Shown: positions 17,164 through 25,449, counted from the first letter of the stretch. The stretch is 64,000 bases of DNA from Bog-532 sp963732345 (GCA_963732345.1 CAVSZI010000020.1:1-64000), one strand, 5' to 3'. Notes: generated by a model not told the origin, from the sequence alone. Program-made: numbers and translations.

Positions 17164-17594
17164 GTGCCGGGCAGTCGTCTCTGACCGGCCCGACCGCCTG
17201 AGAGATGGTGGAAATACGCCGTGGCCGCCTCAGCACGCACGCCATCGCCGCCGGGCAACCGGGGAGGCTCCCACGTATCCCCCGTAGTTACCGGCCAGCC
17301 CGCCCAAGGCACCACCAACCCAGCCAAATCCCCGGTGACGGAAGACTGTCACACCGGGATCAGAGGAGCCCATATTCGCCTGGGCCACCCGGCGCTCGGG
17401 AGGGCGGTTGGTTGCCGAACGTCCGGTGACTGTCACGTCTGGTGACGTTGGACTCTGCTTTCCCGGTCATTTGGCCAGGTCATTTGGACCTGATTTCCGG
17501 GTCATCCTGCTCTGAGCACTAGTATGCACGCTACGTAGGACTGTGTTAACAGAACGTGAAACGAGGCTTTTCTGCACTGGGGGAAGGCGAGACA
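17164..17594. other. Non-coding stretch after the ISKra4-like remnant
   Basis: About 430 bp. It probably contains the right end of the ISKra4-like element and the promoter for the small-protein genes that follow. A near-repeat GTCATTTGG occurs twice at about 17467-17487. No gene recognised. Confidence 0.4.
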
Positions 17595-17747
17595 ATGAAA
17601 CTCACCAAGAAGCTCATCGCAGTCCCAGCACTCGTACTGGCCGCCGGACACAGAGCCATTCCGAAAGGGCAGACTCTCTACGCCTCGGTACAGGCGCTAC
17701 CTGGCGGCATCTGGTCAGATGTGCTAAGCGTCAATTGCTCGAGTTAG
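17595..17747 (+). CDS. Small predicted secreted peptide, possibly truncated
   Basis: A 50-residue frame beginning MKLTKKLIAVPALVLAAG, a clear signal-peptide pattern (Lys-rich n-region, hydrophobic h-region). ATG at 17595 has GAAGG upstream; a longer version from 17556 is less plausible because it would bury the signal sequence. The part after the signal is short and unlike any family I know, so it may be a genuine micropeptide or the front of a secreted protein that lost its body. First of three closely spaced genes of small membrane or secreted proteins. Confidence 0.5.
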   Translation: MKLTKKLIAVPALVLAAGHRAIPKGQTLYASVQALPGGIWSDVLSVNCSS

Positions 17748-17756
17748 GAGAAGCAA

Positions 17757-18059
17757 ATGTCAATGGATCCGCAGCTACAGCAGTCACTACAAGAAGCCAA
17801 GCAGGACCTCAAGCGTATCTTCAAGTTCTTTACCAAGGAGTCCACACCTGCATCCGATTGGCGCGGCTCGATCTATTGGGCTATCGCCATCACTGTCATA
17901 CTCGGCCCGCTCGCGATCGTCGGATTCGTTTATGGTGCGCCTTTGGCCGGGCTCGCCGTACTCGGTGCCGTGATCTGGTTCGGGTTCATCTACGGACCGC
18001 CATTCGTACCAATGATGACTATCTTCTATGGTCCGCGTGGTCCGCACCGTCATCGCTGA
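17757..18059 (+). CDS. Small two-TM membrane protein
   Basis: 100 residues. ATG at 17757 is preceded by AGGAG at 17746-17750. The soluble amphipathic N-terminus (about 1-40, Gln/Lys rich) is followed by two hydrophobic segments, about 42-62 (WAIAITVILGPLAIVGFVYG) and 64-86. The short C-tail is basic (GPRGPHRHR). Family unknown. It lies 9 nt after the previous gene and upstream of the disrupted membrane protein gene at 18138; such trios are common in the variable part of integrative elements. Confidence 0.65.
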   Translation: MSMDPQLQQSLQEAKQDLKRIFKFFTKESTPASDWRGSIYWAIAITVILGPLAIVGFVYGAPLAGLAVLGAVIWFGFIYGPPFVPMMTIFYGPRGPHRHR

Positions 18060-18137
18060 ACGTTGGGTATCGTGCACTACGGTGCTGGTGCCGAGCGGCT
18101 TAGAGATAACCGCCGAAGATAAAGGAGAGGGATAACT

Positions 18138-18633
18138 ATGTCAATGTATGACGGAGGTAAGTATTCGGAAGTCCTGTGAGCGCGTCCGCGTTTGTGCTGG
18201 TAGACGCGATCCTACCTATCGGTAACCACACGATTTCCGAATACTTACTGACGGAGAACCGTACGAGCCGGCACCGGCACCGGCACGCAACTGGTCAATC
18301 AACAAGGTCATCGTGGCTGTGTTCGTCGGCGTGCTCGCCGCAGTCGTGGCAATCGCTGTTGCGCCTGGTGTCATGCTCGGCAATGCACACGGTGCGACTG
18401 GCAAGGCTCAGGCGCAGACGAGAGCAGCACAGGCCAAGGTAGTGACAACCGCCGCGAACATCCACGGACGCCCGCTTATCGCCGCGCACCTGCTAACGCA
18501 GGTCATGACAGTATTTCCGCTGGTAATTTCGCCTGCAAAGATGCCTGAGGGTCAAGGAGTCACCGATCCGGCTCGATCAAGGTTGGTGCAGCAACACACC
18601 GCACGCCTGCAAAGTCAGCCGGACGGCCGGTAA
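18138..18633 (+). pseudogene. One-TM membrane protein gene interrupted by a MITE
   Basis: ATG at 18138, with GGAG at 18124-18127, opens a frame that stops after 13 codons because a 92-bp palindromic element entered at 18157. Removing 18157-18248 and one copy of the TGACGGAG duplication restores 396 nt, a 131-residue frame: MSMYDGEPYEPAPAPARNWS, one TM segment (VIVAVFVGVLAAVVAIAVAPGVML) and a soluble Ala/Gln-rich tail. An internal start could still yield a shorter TM protein from 18313. Function unknown. Confidence 0.85.
18157..18248. mobile_element. 92-bp MITE with IS66-like ends
   Basis: Perfect 14-bp terminal inverted repeats GTAAGTATTCGGAA (18157-18170) and TTCCGAATACTTAC (18235-18248), flanked by the 8-bp duplication TGACGGAG (18149-18156 and 18249-18256). 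Ends starting GTAA with an 8-bp duplication are the IS66-family signature. No coding capacity. No full-length IS66 relative is in the window. Confidence 0.88.
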
Positions 18634-18731
18634 CGCTCGCGCCTGGGAGACAGGCGGGGCACCGAGCTAGCGAAACGAATCCTCCGGCGCAAGATCACAA
18701 GCGCAATCTTCCAATCATTTAGGGAGCGGTA

Positions 18732-19019
18732 ATGACGAAGACTTCATGGACAAGGGCTGACGACTTGATCGTGTGCACGTCCTACCTCCACAACGGCACG
18801 ACGGTTACGGATGAGCTACGCACGGCCCTTCCCGGTCATGATGCGGGAAGTATCCGAATGCGACTACAGAACTTCGACTGCCTGGCCACGGACGGCGCGT
18901 CCGGTCTGTCTCACGTGGCCGCGCAGACACGGGAGGTTTGGGCGACTGGTTCAGAAGGTGCGCAAGTCGTGAATCAGACGGTGACCCAACCGGCCCCACA
19001 TGACTCCGGTAATACCTGA
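18732..19019 (+). CDS. Small SANT/Myb-like domain protein
   Basis: 95 residues; GGGAG precedes the ATG at 18732. The pattern TSWTRADDLIVCTSYLHNG...LPGHDAGSIRMRLQNFDCLAT...GLSHVAAQTREVWA resembles the N-terminal module found alone or in front of HNH-type nucleases in bacteria, a predicted small DNA- or protein-binding helical domain. No nuclease is fused here. Last gene before the attachment module at 19046, a usual place for element cargo. Naming is by resemblance only. Confidence 0.55.
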   Translation: MTKTSWTRADDLIVCTSYLHNGTTVTDELRTALPGHDAGSIRMRLQNFDCLATDGASGLSHVAAQTREVWATGSEGAQVVNQTVTQPAPHDSGNT

Positions 19020-19045
19020 CGCTGAGCGTCAAACGAGCTTGTCTA

Positions 19046-19159
19046 CGGCAGCAGCAAACGGCAGCAACCGCATCGCCCTCAGGTGTCCGCGATCGCCCGA
19101 CATCGACGCCCTGACCTGCTCGGATGACCTCTATTGACCTTCCTGCCACTCGTTCGCAT
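19046..19159 (+). repeat. att-like module B
   Basis: A 24-bp repeat (19046-19069), 45 bp, then CCTGC (19115-19119), then ATGACCTCTATTGACC and CCTGCCACTCGTTCG, running directly into a tRNA or tmRNA 3' end at 19160-19194. It is the only module still joined to a tRNA-like core, so it looks like one half of an attachment site of the element whose integrase (int2) lies immediately to the right. Confidence 0.7.
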
Positions 19160-19196
<37 letters not shown>

Positions 19197-19215
19197 TCAC
19201 CTCTGGGATCTGGTC

Positions 19216-19230
19216 TCTGACCAGGTCAGA
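19216..19230. other. 15-bp palindrome beside the tRNA 3' end
   Basis: TCTGACC-A-GGTCAGA, perfect about the central A. CTGACCTG-type sequences also appear in modules A and B at the CCTGC position and, inverted, at window positions 1-14. A protein-binding site for recombination is possible. Confidence 0.45.
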
Positions 19231-19244
19231 AGCTCTTTCCTTAG

Positions 19245-19274
19245 GCCCCAGCCTACTTGCCAGGCTGGGGCTTT
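19245..19274 (+). terminator. Terminator after the tRNA fragment
   Basis: Perfect 10-bp stem GCCCCAGCCT / AGGCTGGGGC (19245-19254 with 19262-19271), a 7-nt loop and TTT. Probably the native terminator of the tRNA-type gene, now also covering the end of the convergent int2 gene. Confidence 0.7.
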
Positions 19275-20789
19275 CGGCTTGGTTGGGAGGAATTTGGGAG
19301 ATCATCTTCTCCCTGCCTCCCGGTGCTGGGTGGTCTGGCTGAGTGTCTCGTGGTGTCGTTGCGTCCGGTGCTGCGGCGCGAAAGGGCGCCAGGATCTCGT
19401 CCAGCAGCGGGATGGGGTGAGTGTTCGTGGAGGGCGGCCCGGTCGCGTAGCGAGTCCTCCCAGCGGGCCTGGAGGGCGGCCTTGAGGTCCTCGCGCATCC
19501 GCTCGGAAGTGTGGGCGTAGAGGCCGCGCATGCCGGGCACCTCGTGGCCGAGGCGATGCTCGGCGAGGATCTCCGGGATGCCATCTTCGGCCATCCAGGT
19601 CTTGTGGCCGTGCCTCATGCCGTGCGGGTTCAGGCCGTACTTGACTGGGAGCCAGCAGGCGACCGGGATGTCCTCGGGGATCGGCCGGATGCCCCGGCCC
19701 CTTGGCCGCGTGAATGCGGCGTCGCCGGGCGGGGCGGGCGCCCAGGTGGTGATCGGTCTTCCTGGCCACGCCGAGGCGTCCACGATGGTCAGCCGGGGCG
19801 GCTTGCTGGGCTGCGGCTGGTACTGGCCGTCGCAGGCTGGGCGGAACACGCGGCGGGCGTAGTTGCTGCGCCGCGGATGGCCGCCGTCCGGGCCGAGGAA
19901 CACGTAGTGCCCGCTGCCGCCGTGCTGGTCCGCGCAGGCGCACCTTGGGTGGGACTGTTCCTTGATCTGCCGGGCCAGCAGCCCGGCCAGGAACGGCGGA
20001 AGGTCGACGGGGAGGCAGGGTTCCCAGTGCGGGCTGCGGTAGGAATCGTCCTTCGGCGGGAGCCGGTGGAACGTGCTCCTGATCTCGCGGAGCTGCCATT
20101 CGACGTGGATCTCGTCGTCGTGGACGTAGTCGCGTTCCAGGCCGATCGTCTCGCCCCAGCGCATCCCGGTAAGCGATCGTGACGACCATGGTGAAGTCCT
20201 CGTCCCGGCCGGACAACTGCGCGGCTCGCTCAGCGACCAGTAAGGCCTGCAGCGGCGTGGCCCACACTCGCTGCGGGCCACGGTCGAGCTTGCGGCCGGT
20301 CCGCCGTCCTCGGTTGCGCGGCCTTATCGCCGGGTTGTAAAGAATCAGCGGCGGCTTCGCCGCGGCGGCGTCGCCCAGCATCGTGCACAGGACGGCGCGG
20401 GCGTCACGGGCCACGCGGCGGGAGACGCCGGTCCGGGCCGGGATGGAGTTCTCCCACCGGGTGATGTCCTCGATGGTGAGCGACCCCAGCTCGCAGGCGC
20501 CGAAGGATGGGCGGATGAACCGCCGGATCAGGTACTCGCGGTTCTCCACGGTGCTGAGCCCGACATCCTGCAGGGTCATCCACCGGTCGATCCACGCGCT
20601 GACGGTGATCTTCCCCGCGTTCGGGTCGGTCCAGCGGCCTTCGCGGATCCTGGCCTCCTGGTCGCGTCCCCAGGTGAGCGCGGCGGCCTTGGTCTCGAAC
20701 CCGGACTCGCTGGTCTCGATGCCGCTGGGTAGCTTGTACTTCACCCGTCACGGCTTCGCGCTTCTCCCCCGCTTCTCCGCGTACGCCAT
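19253..20789 (-). pseudogene. int2: tyrosine integrase with a nonsense codon and a frameshift
   Basis: Start ATG at 20789 with GGAGG six bases upstream: MAYAEKRGRSAKP, then TGA at 20750-20748 where relatives have Trp, then in frame RVKYKLPSGIETSESGFETKAAALTWGRDQE. A second lesion near 20170 (MVVTIAY to TGMRWGE needs two extra bases, probably a lost AC) moves the catalytic half into another frame: Arg in GMRWGE, HGMRHGHK, LGHEVPGMRGLYAH. Length would be about 510 residues. It lies next to a tRNA-type att core, as expected for its element. Re-initiation at GTG 20744 could bypass the stop but not the frameshift. Confidence 0.88.
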
Positions 20790-20840
20790 GCCGTCCTCCG
20801 GGTGATGTCTCTGGTCGTGCTGCCGGTGCTGGTAGCGGCA

Positions 20841-21056
20841 TCAGGTGGTTCTGTGGCCCACCCGGCGCTCGCGTGCGGTGACCGGCTGACGAGACCCGGC
20901 CTTCATGATCTCGGCAATGTCGCCGTCGCTGAACCGCAGATGCTTGCCAATGAATGTGCACGGAACCAAACGCGCCGCAGCCTTTGTCTTGAGCCACGAC
21001 TCACGCACCTTGAGGATGCCTGCTGCCTCGGCAGCAGTATAGAGCTGATCCGCCAT
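20841..21056 (-). CDS. xis2: excisionase-like HTH protein
   Basis: About 71 residues, excisionase or MerR-type fold: LYTAAEAAGILKVRESWLKTKAAARLVPCTFIGKHLRFSDGDIAEIMKAG. ATG at 21056 (MADQ...) is preferred, with ATG at 21062 two codons upstream as alternative. It precedes int2 by about 50 nt in the same direction, so xis2-int2 was probably one unit; here the genes do not overlap, unlike xis1-int1. Likely intact but without a working integrase of its own. Confidence 0.8.
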   Translation of the reverse strand: MADQLYTAAEAAGILKVRESWLKTKAAARLVPCTFIGKHLRFSDGDIAEIMKAGSRQPVTARERRVGHRTT

Positions 21057-21361
21057 TATCACGCTGCCTTATGCCCTGGAAGTAGCCCAGCCGCCGGTGA
21101 CCTTGCGCATCTCACCTGGGACGACGGGATCGTGACTCAAGTTATGCCCGCCCCGCCAGGCCAATGTCAACCAAGAACTGCATGATCGAATCGGCGTCCT
21201 CGGGTGACGAATAGTGCCGATTAGTTCAGTGCAGTTCTGTCGAGTCCGCCGCAGTACGGCTGGCTGTCACGGAAAGGGCGAGTGCGGTTAGGTAATTGTA
21301 ACCTTGGCGGACGCGTACCTACCGCGCCTGAGCCGCGCGCCGGTCACGGCATCCGCAGGGC
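21057..21361. other. Gap with no gene recognised
   Basis: About 300 bp between xis2 and the leftward UPF0158 gene. It should carry the xis2 promoter. I find no open frame, RNA or repeat that I trust. Confidence 0.4.
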
Positions 21362-21835
21362 TCAGGGCAGGGCCGGCTCTGGGTGCCTGTCAAGGAAGCG
21401 ATCCGCGGCGTCGTCATCAATGAGGGAGTTGTCAGCCAGCCATTGCACGGCCCGGCACCTGGCCCGGGTGTCCCGGAAGACGTACCAAGCCGGCAGCAGG
21501 TCGGGATGCTCCTCGTGGAGCTCGTCTTTGAACCGGCGGAAGGCTCCCTTGCCCTGGATAGCGCGCGCCAGCCTGCGCCCGGCGCGTTCATCGGTGATTC
21601 TGTCGGCGAAATCGGCCATGTCCTGGTACCAGACCCAGGACGGCAGCGGATCGATGACGATCAGGTCCAGCTCATCGAGGTCGACCGGCGTCTGACCGTC
21701 AATGCCGGTATCAGCCGTCCAGAACGCGATCTCGCCCGTGTGCGGGTCGATCAGCCAGTGGTGCTCGTAATCGGTCTGGTCAGCCAGCGCGTTGGCGATT
21801 TCCTCCAGATCGAGGCTGCTCAGGTCAAGCACCAA
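21362..21835 (-). CDS. UPF0158 family protein
   Basis: 157 residues matching the UPF0158 pattern: LDLEEIANALADQTDYEHHWLIDPHTGEIAFWT near the N-terminus, then DLIVIDPLPSWVWYQDMADFADRI, GRRLARAIQGKGAFRRFKDEL, and ARCRAVQWLADN. This is a small acidic cytosolic family of unknown function, scattered in actinobacteria and often beside mobile DNA. The start is uncertain (TTG at 21835 or the next codon GTG); no good Shine-Dalgarno is seen. Confidence 0.8.
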   Translation of the reverse strand: MVLDLSSLDLEEIANALADQTDYEHHWLIDPHTGEIAFWTADTGIDGQTPVDLDELDLIVIDPLPSWVWYQDMADFADRITDERAGRRLARAIQGKGAFRRFKDELHEEHPDLLPAWYVFRDTRARCRAVQWLADNSLIDDDAADRFLDRHPEPALP

Positions 21836-21951
21836 GCCAGGATAGGACGCCCCAGATGCCTGCGCTCAAGGACCAGAAGGCCCGGCCAGCGGATGAGAAC
21901 GTCGCCGGGTGGTCGGCATTGTGCGCAACGGGGCGCCGGCAAGCCGTGCGC

Positions 21952-21963
21952 TATCATGTGATA
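21952..21963. promoter_or_regulatory. Palindromic operator of the vapBC pair
   Basis: TATCATGTGATA is a near-perfect palindrome 14 bases upstream of the vapB start, overlapping the likely -10/transcription start area. Antitoxins with a ribbon-helix-helix domain typically bind such sites to repress their own operon; assignment is by position. Confidence 0.5.
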
Positions 21964-21977
21964 TCAGGGAGGTGGAC

Positions 21978-22199
21978 ATGACAGACGTGCTGATCCGGGA
22001 CGTGCCCGATGATGTCATCGCCGCGCTCGACGCACACGCGGGGCGGCTGGGCCTGTCGCGCAGCGAGTACGTGCGCCGCCGGCTGGCCCAGGACGCGGCC
22101 AGGCCTGGTTCTCCCGTGAGTGTCGAGGACCTGGCCCGGTTCACTGAGGTCTTTGGTGATCTGGCTGACCCGGATGTGATGTCGCAGGCCTGGCGATGA
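21978..22199 (+). CDS. vapB: VapB-type antitoxin (ribbon-helix-helix)
   Basis: 73 residues. The N-terminal half (MTDVLIRDVPDDVIAALDAHAGRLGLSRSEYVRRRLAQDA) is an Arc/MetJ-type DNA-binding fold; the C-terminal half (about 45-73) is the acidic toxin-binding tail. ATG at 21978 follows GGGAGG; the frame can be extended upstream but without a ribosome-binding site. It overlaps the toxin gene by 4 nt (ATGA), the standard coupled arrangement. It probably neutralises the PIN toxin next to it and represses the operon. Confidence 0.87.
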   Translation: MTDVLIRDVPDDVIAALDAHAGRLGLSRSEYVRRRLAQDAARPGSPVSVEDLARFTEVFGDLADPDVMSQAWR

Positions 22200-22606
22200 C
22201 GACCTGGCTGATTGACAAGTCAGCCCTCGTCCGCCTGGCCGCCAGCCCCGATGCCGCTGAGTGGGCCGGTCGGATCGAGCGGGGAATGGTCCGGGTCACC
22301 ACCGTGACCCGCCTGGAAGCTGGCTACTCAGCCCGGTCCGGACCGGAGCTGCGGGCTGGATTGCGGCAGCCCCCGCTGTCATCCATGCCAGTCGAATACC
22401 TGACCCCCGCGATCGAGGACAGGGCGGTGGACGTGCTCACCTTGCTCGCCGACCGCGGCCAGCACCGCGCGCCCTCCATACCTGACCTGATCATCGCAGC
22501 GACCGCCGAGCTGGCTGGGCTCACGGTCTTGCACCTGGACAAGGACTTCGAGGTAATAGCCCAGGTCACCGGCCAGCCCGTGGAGCGGCTGAGCACCGGG
22601 CAATGA
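22196..22606 (+). CDS. vapC: VapC-type toxin (PIN-domain RNase)
   Basis: 136 residues. PIN-domain acidic residues are all visible: Asp in WLIDKSALVRL, Glu in VTRLEAGYS, Asp in SIPDLIIAATAEL and Asp in LHLDKDFEVIA. Such toxins are Mg-dependent endoribonucleases cutting tRNA or rRNA. Overlaps vapB by 4 nt. No lesion is seen, so this pair can be functional, in contrast to the damaged pair at 28491-29260. It may stabilise the element in the chromosome. Confidence 0.88.
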   Translation: MTTWLIDKSALVRLAASPDAAEWAGRIERGMVRVTTVTRLEAGYSARSGPELRAGLRQPPLSSMPVEYLTPAIEDRAVDVLTLLADRGQHRAPSIPDLIIAATAELAGLTVLHLDKDFEVIAQVTGQPVERLSTGQ

Positions 22607-22609
22607 GCG

Positions 22610-22634
22610 CCACCCGCGGAACTTCCGCGGGTGG
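22610..22634 (+). terminator. Terminator-like hairpin after vapC
   Basis: Perfect inverted repeat CCACCCGCGGAA-C-TTCCGCGGGTGG starting 4 nt after the vapC stop. There is no T-run, which is common for actinobacterial terminators. Confidence 0.55.
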
Positions 22635-22715
22635 ACTGCACTGAGGCACAGGTCCGGTCGGCGGCAGATGCGGATGGAGCTGGTGGCTCGGTACCAGCTG
22701 CCGTAGCATCCGCAG

Positions 22716-22784
22716 ATGGTGACAGAGGAGGACGTCCGCAAGTTGGCAGTGCGGCGACCGGCAATACAAAGCACGAAATGGTGA
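22716..22784 (+). pseudogene. Possible 5' remnant of a YjbR/MmcQ-type gene
   Basis: A 22-codon frame beginning MVTEEDVRKLAVRRP resembles the usual start of YjbR/MmcQ-like DNA-binding proteins, then ends at TGA. The resemblance is short and the call is weak. Confidence 0.25.
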
Positions 22785-22795
22785 GGTGTGCGGGG

Positions 22796-23473
22796 CTAGG
22801 CCGGCCGGGGAACCTTAGCGAACGGTGACAGGGTGAACCACCCGGAGACGGCCCGGCGCAGTGCCTGCGGCCCGCGCACTTCAAGCTCGCCAGCCTTGAC
22901 CGCCTCGGCCCACCTCAGGTCCCCGCGCCATATCTCGGTCATCCGGCGCAGGCTCGCGGTCAGGGTTACCGCGACCGGGTAACCGGGATCGGCATCGCAG
23001 ACGTCGACCTCATCGGCGGTGATCACCAGCCACCAGTCCCGTGCGTCCGCGGTCACATCTGGGAACCGGAACTGCACCACAGTCCGGCCCTCGGGAACAA
23101 GGGCCCGGTCGACGTTGCGGTGCATGTCCCACAGCAGCAGCTTGGGGTCGAGATCCTCATCCCCGATTTCGCCGATCCAGCGTGTGCCCCAGGCACCGAG
23201 TGCCTCCACGACCGGCCGCAGTTCCCGGCCAGCCGGTGTCAGCACATACCGCACCTGGTTGCCGTCACCGAGCCGGACCACGATGCCGGCCCGGGTCAGC
23301 TGGTGCAGCCGTCTGGACAGCAAGGTGGGGGACATTCTGGGAAGACCACGGCGCAGCTCGTTGAAATGCTCGCTCCCGGTCACCAGTTCGCGGACGATGA
23401 GCAGCGTCCAGCGCTCGTCGAGCAACTCCATCGCCTTTGAGACAGGGCAGAACTGGTGATACGACGACCCCAT
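22796..23473 (-). CDS. HxlR-family transcriptional regulator with C-terminal SCP2-like domain
   Basis: 225 residues. The N-terminal winged helix (about 8-100) has the HxlR signature: YHQFCPVSKAMELLDERWTLLIVRELVTGSEHFNELRRGLPRMSPTLLSRRLHQLTRAGIV. The Cys near the N-terminus is where redox-sensing HxlR proteins carry theirs. The C-terminal half (about 120-225) looks like an SCP2/sterol-carrier-like ligand domain. ATG at 23473 is chosen since family members start shortly before the Cys; the frame can extend upstream to 23761, overlapping the divergent gene, which is unlikely. It probably controls the divergent methyltransferase and itself. Confidence 0.83.
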   Translation of the reverse strand: MGSSYHQFCPVSKAMELLDERWTLLIVRELVTGSEHFNELRRGLPRMSPTLLSRRLHQLTRAGIVVRLGDGNQVRYVLTPAGRELRPVVEALGAWGTRWIGEIGDEDLDPKLLLWDMHRNVDRALVPEGRTVVQFRFPDVTADARDWWLVITADEVDVCDADPGYPVAVTLTASLRRMTEIWRGDLRWAEAVKAGELEVRGPQALRRAVSGWFTLSPFAKVPRPA

Positions 23474-23527
23474 GCCCTGCAGGGTAGATCCGCGCCGCCC
23501 GCCTGGGCCAGTGCCCCGGGATATCCG

Positions 23528-23542
23528 GTACAGATCTGGTAC
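23528..23542. promoter_or_regulatory. Candidate HxlR operator in the divergent promoter
   Basis: GTAC-N7-GTAC symmetrical site (GTACAGATCTGGTAC) between the two divergent start codons. HxlR-type regulators such as HxlR, YodB and HypR bind TAC/GTA-rich dyads of similar spacing. The assignment rests on position and symmetry. Confidence 0.5.
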
Positions 23543-23699
23543 TAGGTGACCCGGCCGGCCCGTTCCTAGTCTCGGTCCATGGCATCCGCGCCGATGCGCA
23601 CAGCCGGCCCGGCCCAAGGGAGCTGCGCGGTCCCACTGCCGCCCGCGCCCATCTTCTGGCCCGCAACGGCTGCCGGCACCACAGCTAAGGGGACTTGAG

Positions 23700-24545
23700 A
23701 TGACAACACCGGCGGACACGACCGAGGCCGGCCGCGCCCTCAAGGCCAGGCACCGGGCCATGTGGGCACTCGGCGACTACCCAGCCGTGGCCAGGGACGT
23801 TATCCCGGGCCTGGGTGCGGTCCTGGCCGGCGCCTGCCGGGTCAGGCCCGGGGACAGGGTGCTGGACGTCGCGGCCGGGGCGGGCAACGCCGCCATCCCC
23901 GCAGCGCTGACCGGCGCAAAGGTCGTGGCCTGTGACCTCACGCCGGAACTCCTGGAGGCCGGGCGGCAACAGGCCGCACGGCAGTCCGCCGTGCTCGAGT
24001 GGCGGCAGGCCGATGCCGAGGCACTGCCCTTCGCCGACGGCGAGTTCGACACCGTGCTTTCCTGCGTCGGGATCATGTTCGCACCAAACCACCGCGCCTG
24101 CGCCAGCGAGATGGTCCGTGTCTGCCGGCCGGGCGGGACGATCGGACTGATCAACTGGACACCAGAAGGATTCGTCGGCCAGATGTTCACGACGATGAAG
24201 CCGTACGCGCCCCCGCCCCCGCCCGGCGCGCAACCTCCCCCGCTGTGGGGCCGCGAGGATCACGTGCACACACTGCTCGGCCACCAGGTCACCGACCTCA
24301 CCGTCAGCCGGCAGACGGTCACCGTCGACTGCTTCGCCAGCCCAGCCGCGTTCCGCGACTACTTCAAGACGAACTATGGCCCCACCATCGCCGCCTACCG
24401 GGGTATCGCCGAAGATCCCGGACAGGTAGCCGCACTGGACCGCGACCTCCTCGAACTGGCCCAACGCCACGACCGCGGCACCGGACCCACCGTTATGGAC
24501 TGGGAATACCTGCTGATCACCGCCCGCAGAAACGGCTCAGCGTGA
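23700..24545 (+). CDS. Class I SAM-dependent methyltransferase
   Basis: 281 residues. Rossmann-type motifs: motif I VLDVAAGAGNAAIPAA (about 58-73), acidic Asp of motif II in ACDLTPELLEAG, motif III in ADAEALPFADGEFDTV (about 101-116), motif IV region CVGIMFAP and VRVCRPGGTIGLINW. This is the UbiE/COQ5-like subgroup of small-molecule methyltransferases; substrate unknown. GGGG precedes ATG at 23700. It is divergent from the HxlR gene and may be its regulatory target. No lesion seen. Confidence 0.85.
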   Translation: MTTPADTTEAGRALKARHRAMWALGDYPAVARDVIPGLGAVLAGACRVRPGDRVLDVAAGAGNAAIPAALTGAKVVACDLTPELLEAGRQQAARQSAVLEWRQADAEALPFADGEFDTVLSCVGIMFAPNHRACASEMVRVCRPGGTIGLINWTPEGFVGQMFTTMKPYAPPPPPGAQPPPLWGREDHVHTLLGHQVTDLTVSRQTVTVDCFASPAAFRDYFKTNYGPTIAAYRGIAEDPGQVAALDRDLLELAQRHDRGTGPTVMDWEYLLITARRNGSA

Positions 24546-24958
24546 CCACCCGCGCTCACGGCGGCATGAGCGAGCGAGTGCTCGGGGCTGACCGGGTGAT
24601 CACCCGGCAGGATGAGTGCCTGGTGGGGTCAGAGCCGCAGCTACCCGCTTCGCCATGCCGGCTTGGATACGACCCCAGCTGAAGCGCTGCGGGGTTCCGT
24701 CAATGTGCATCAATGGTCACGTTCATCGAGAGGGTGAGGATATGGGAGCGGAGAGGCTCAGCGCTGACGGCGGTCCGCGGCGCGGCCGCTACGAGCTTTC
24801 CCACCCTGCCCCGACGGACCCACTCCTCCAGCGGACCGCCGCCGGCCACTGGGAACCCACCACCGGCCGGTGGTCCAGGAAATCACGAACCGTGGGGTTT
24901 CGGCGTGTCCGCGCCGAAGGGCGGCCGGGTTGGCGGCGCGGCGAGTTAGCATCGTGGC
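24546..24958. other. Gap with no gene recognised
   Basis: About 410 bp. Short Arg/Pro-rich frames exist but none has family resemblance. TAGCAT at about 24947-24952, eight bases before the next ATG, could be a -10 box giving a nearly leaderless transcript for the antitoxin. Confidence 0.4.
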
Positions 24959-25207
24959 ATGAACGCGCGGCCTTCAGAGCATGACAGTCACGACGTCATC
25001 CGCCTCGGCGGGGAAACCGCTGTAGTGGTTCCGGTGCACGAGTACCACACGCTGAAGGCCCTCCGTGACCGCGCATCCGCCGTGCAGGTCGAGGAAGCCG
25101 AGATCGACGCCGCCATCGCCCAGCACGAGGCGTGGAAGGCAGCCGGGCGGCCGGGCCGGAAGTCACACGAGGAGTTCATGGCTGAGGTGTTCAACGGCTC
25201 CCGGTGA
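24959..25207 (+). CDS. Phd/YefM-like antitoxin
   Basis: 82 residues. The N-terminal half (DVIRLGGETAVVVPVHEYHTLKALRDRA) has the beta-strand plus helix pattern of type II antitoxins of the prevent-host-death type, and the C-terminal half is charged and helical (VEEAEIDAAIAQHEAWKAAGR). It overlaps the downstream toxin by 4 nt (GTGA). Name assigned by pattern and by the linked ParE-like toxin. Confidence 0.7.
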   Translation: MNARPSEHDSHDVIRLGGETAVVVPVHEYHTLKALRDRASAVQVEEAEIDAAIAQHEAWKAAGRPGRKSHEEFMAEVFNGSR

Positions 25208-25449
25208 GGATCATCTGGTCAGAGATCGCGCAGGCGACCTTCGCCCGCTTCATGGCCGATCAGGCCGGGATGATGGCCGTCAACCGCGCCGTGGAAGCCT
25301 TAGCTGACGATCCGGCGCCTCCGGGCGCGTTCCTCCGCGGCGCCTACCGCAGGCTGCGCGTCGGCCCTCACCGGGTGCTGTACGAGATCGAAGGGGACCT
25401 GATCACCATCGTGCGGAGTCGGCGTTCTGCTGCTGCTTGCGGAGCTTGA
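25204..25449 (+). CDS. RelE/ParE-type toxin with a replaced C-terminus
   Basis: 81 residues starting with GTG at 25204. WSEIAQATFARFMADQAGMMAVNRAVEALADDP and FLRGAYRRLRVGPHRVLYEIEGDLITIVR are typical of the RelE/ParE fold (last beta strand ITIVR). The final residues, SRRSAAACGA, are read from sequence that on the other strand encodes an integrase (25403-25827). So the normal toxin tail was cut off by a recombination junction at about 25412-25420. ParE/RelE activity often depends on C-terminal residues, so the toxin may be weakened. Confidence 0.75.
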   Translation: MRIIWSEIAQATFARFMADQAGMMAVNRAVEALADDPAPPGAFLRGAYRRLRVGPHRVLYEIEGDLITIVRSRRSAAACGA

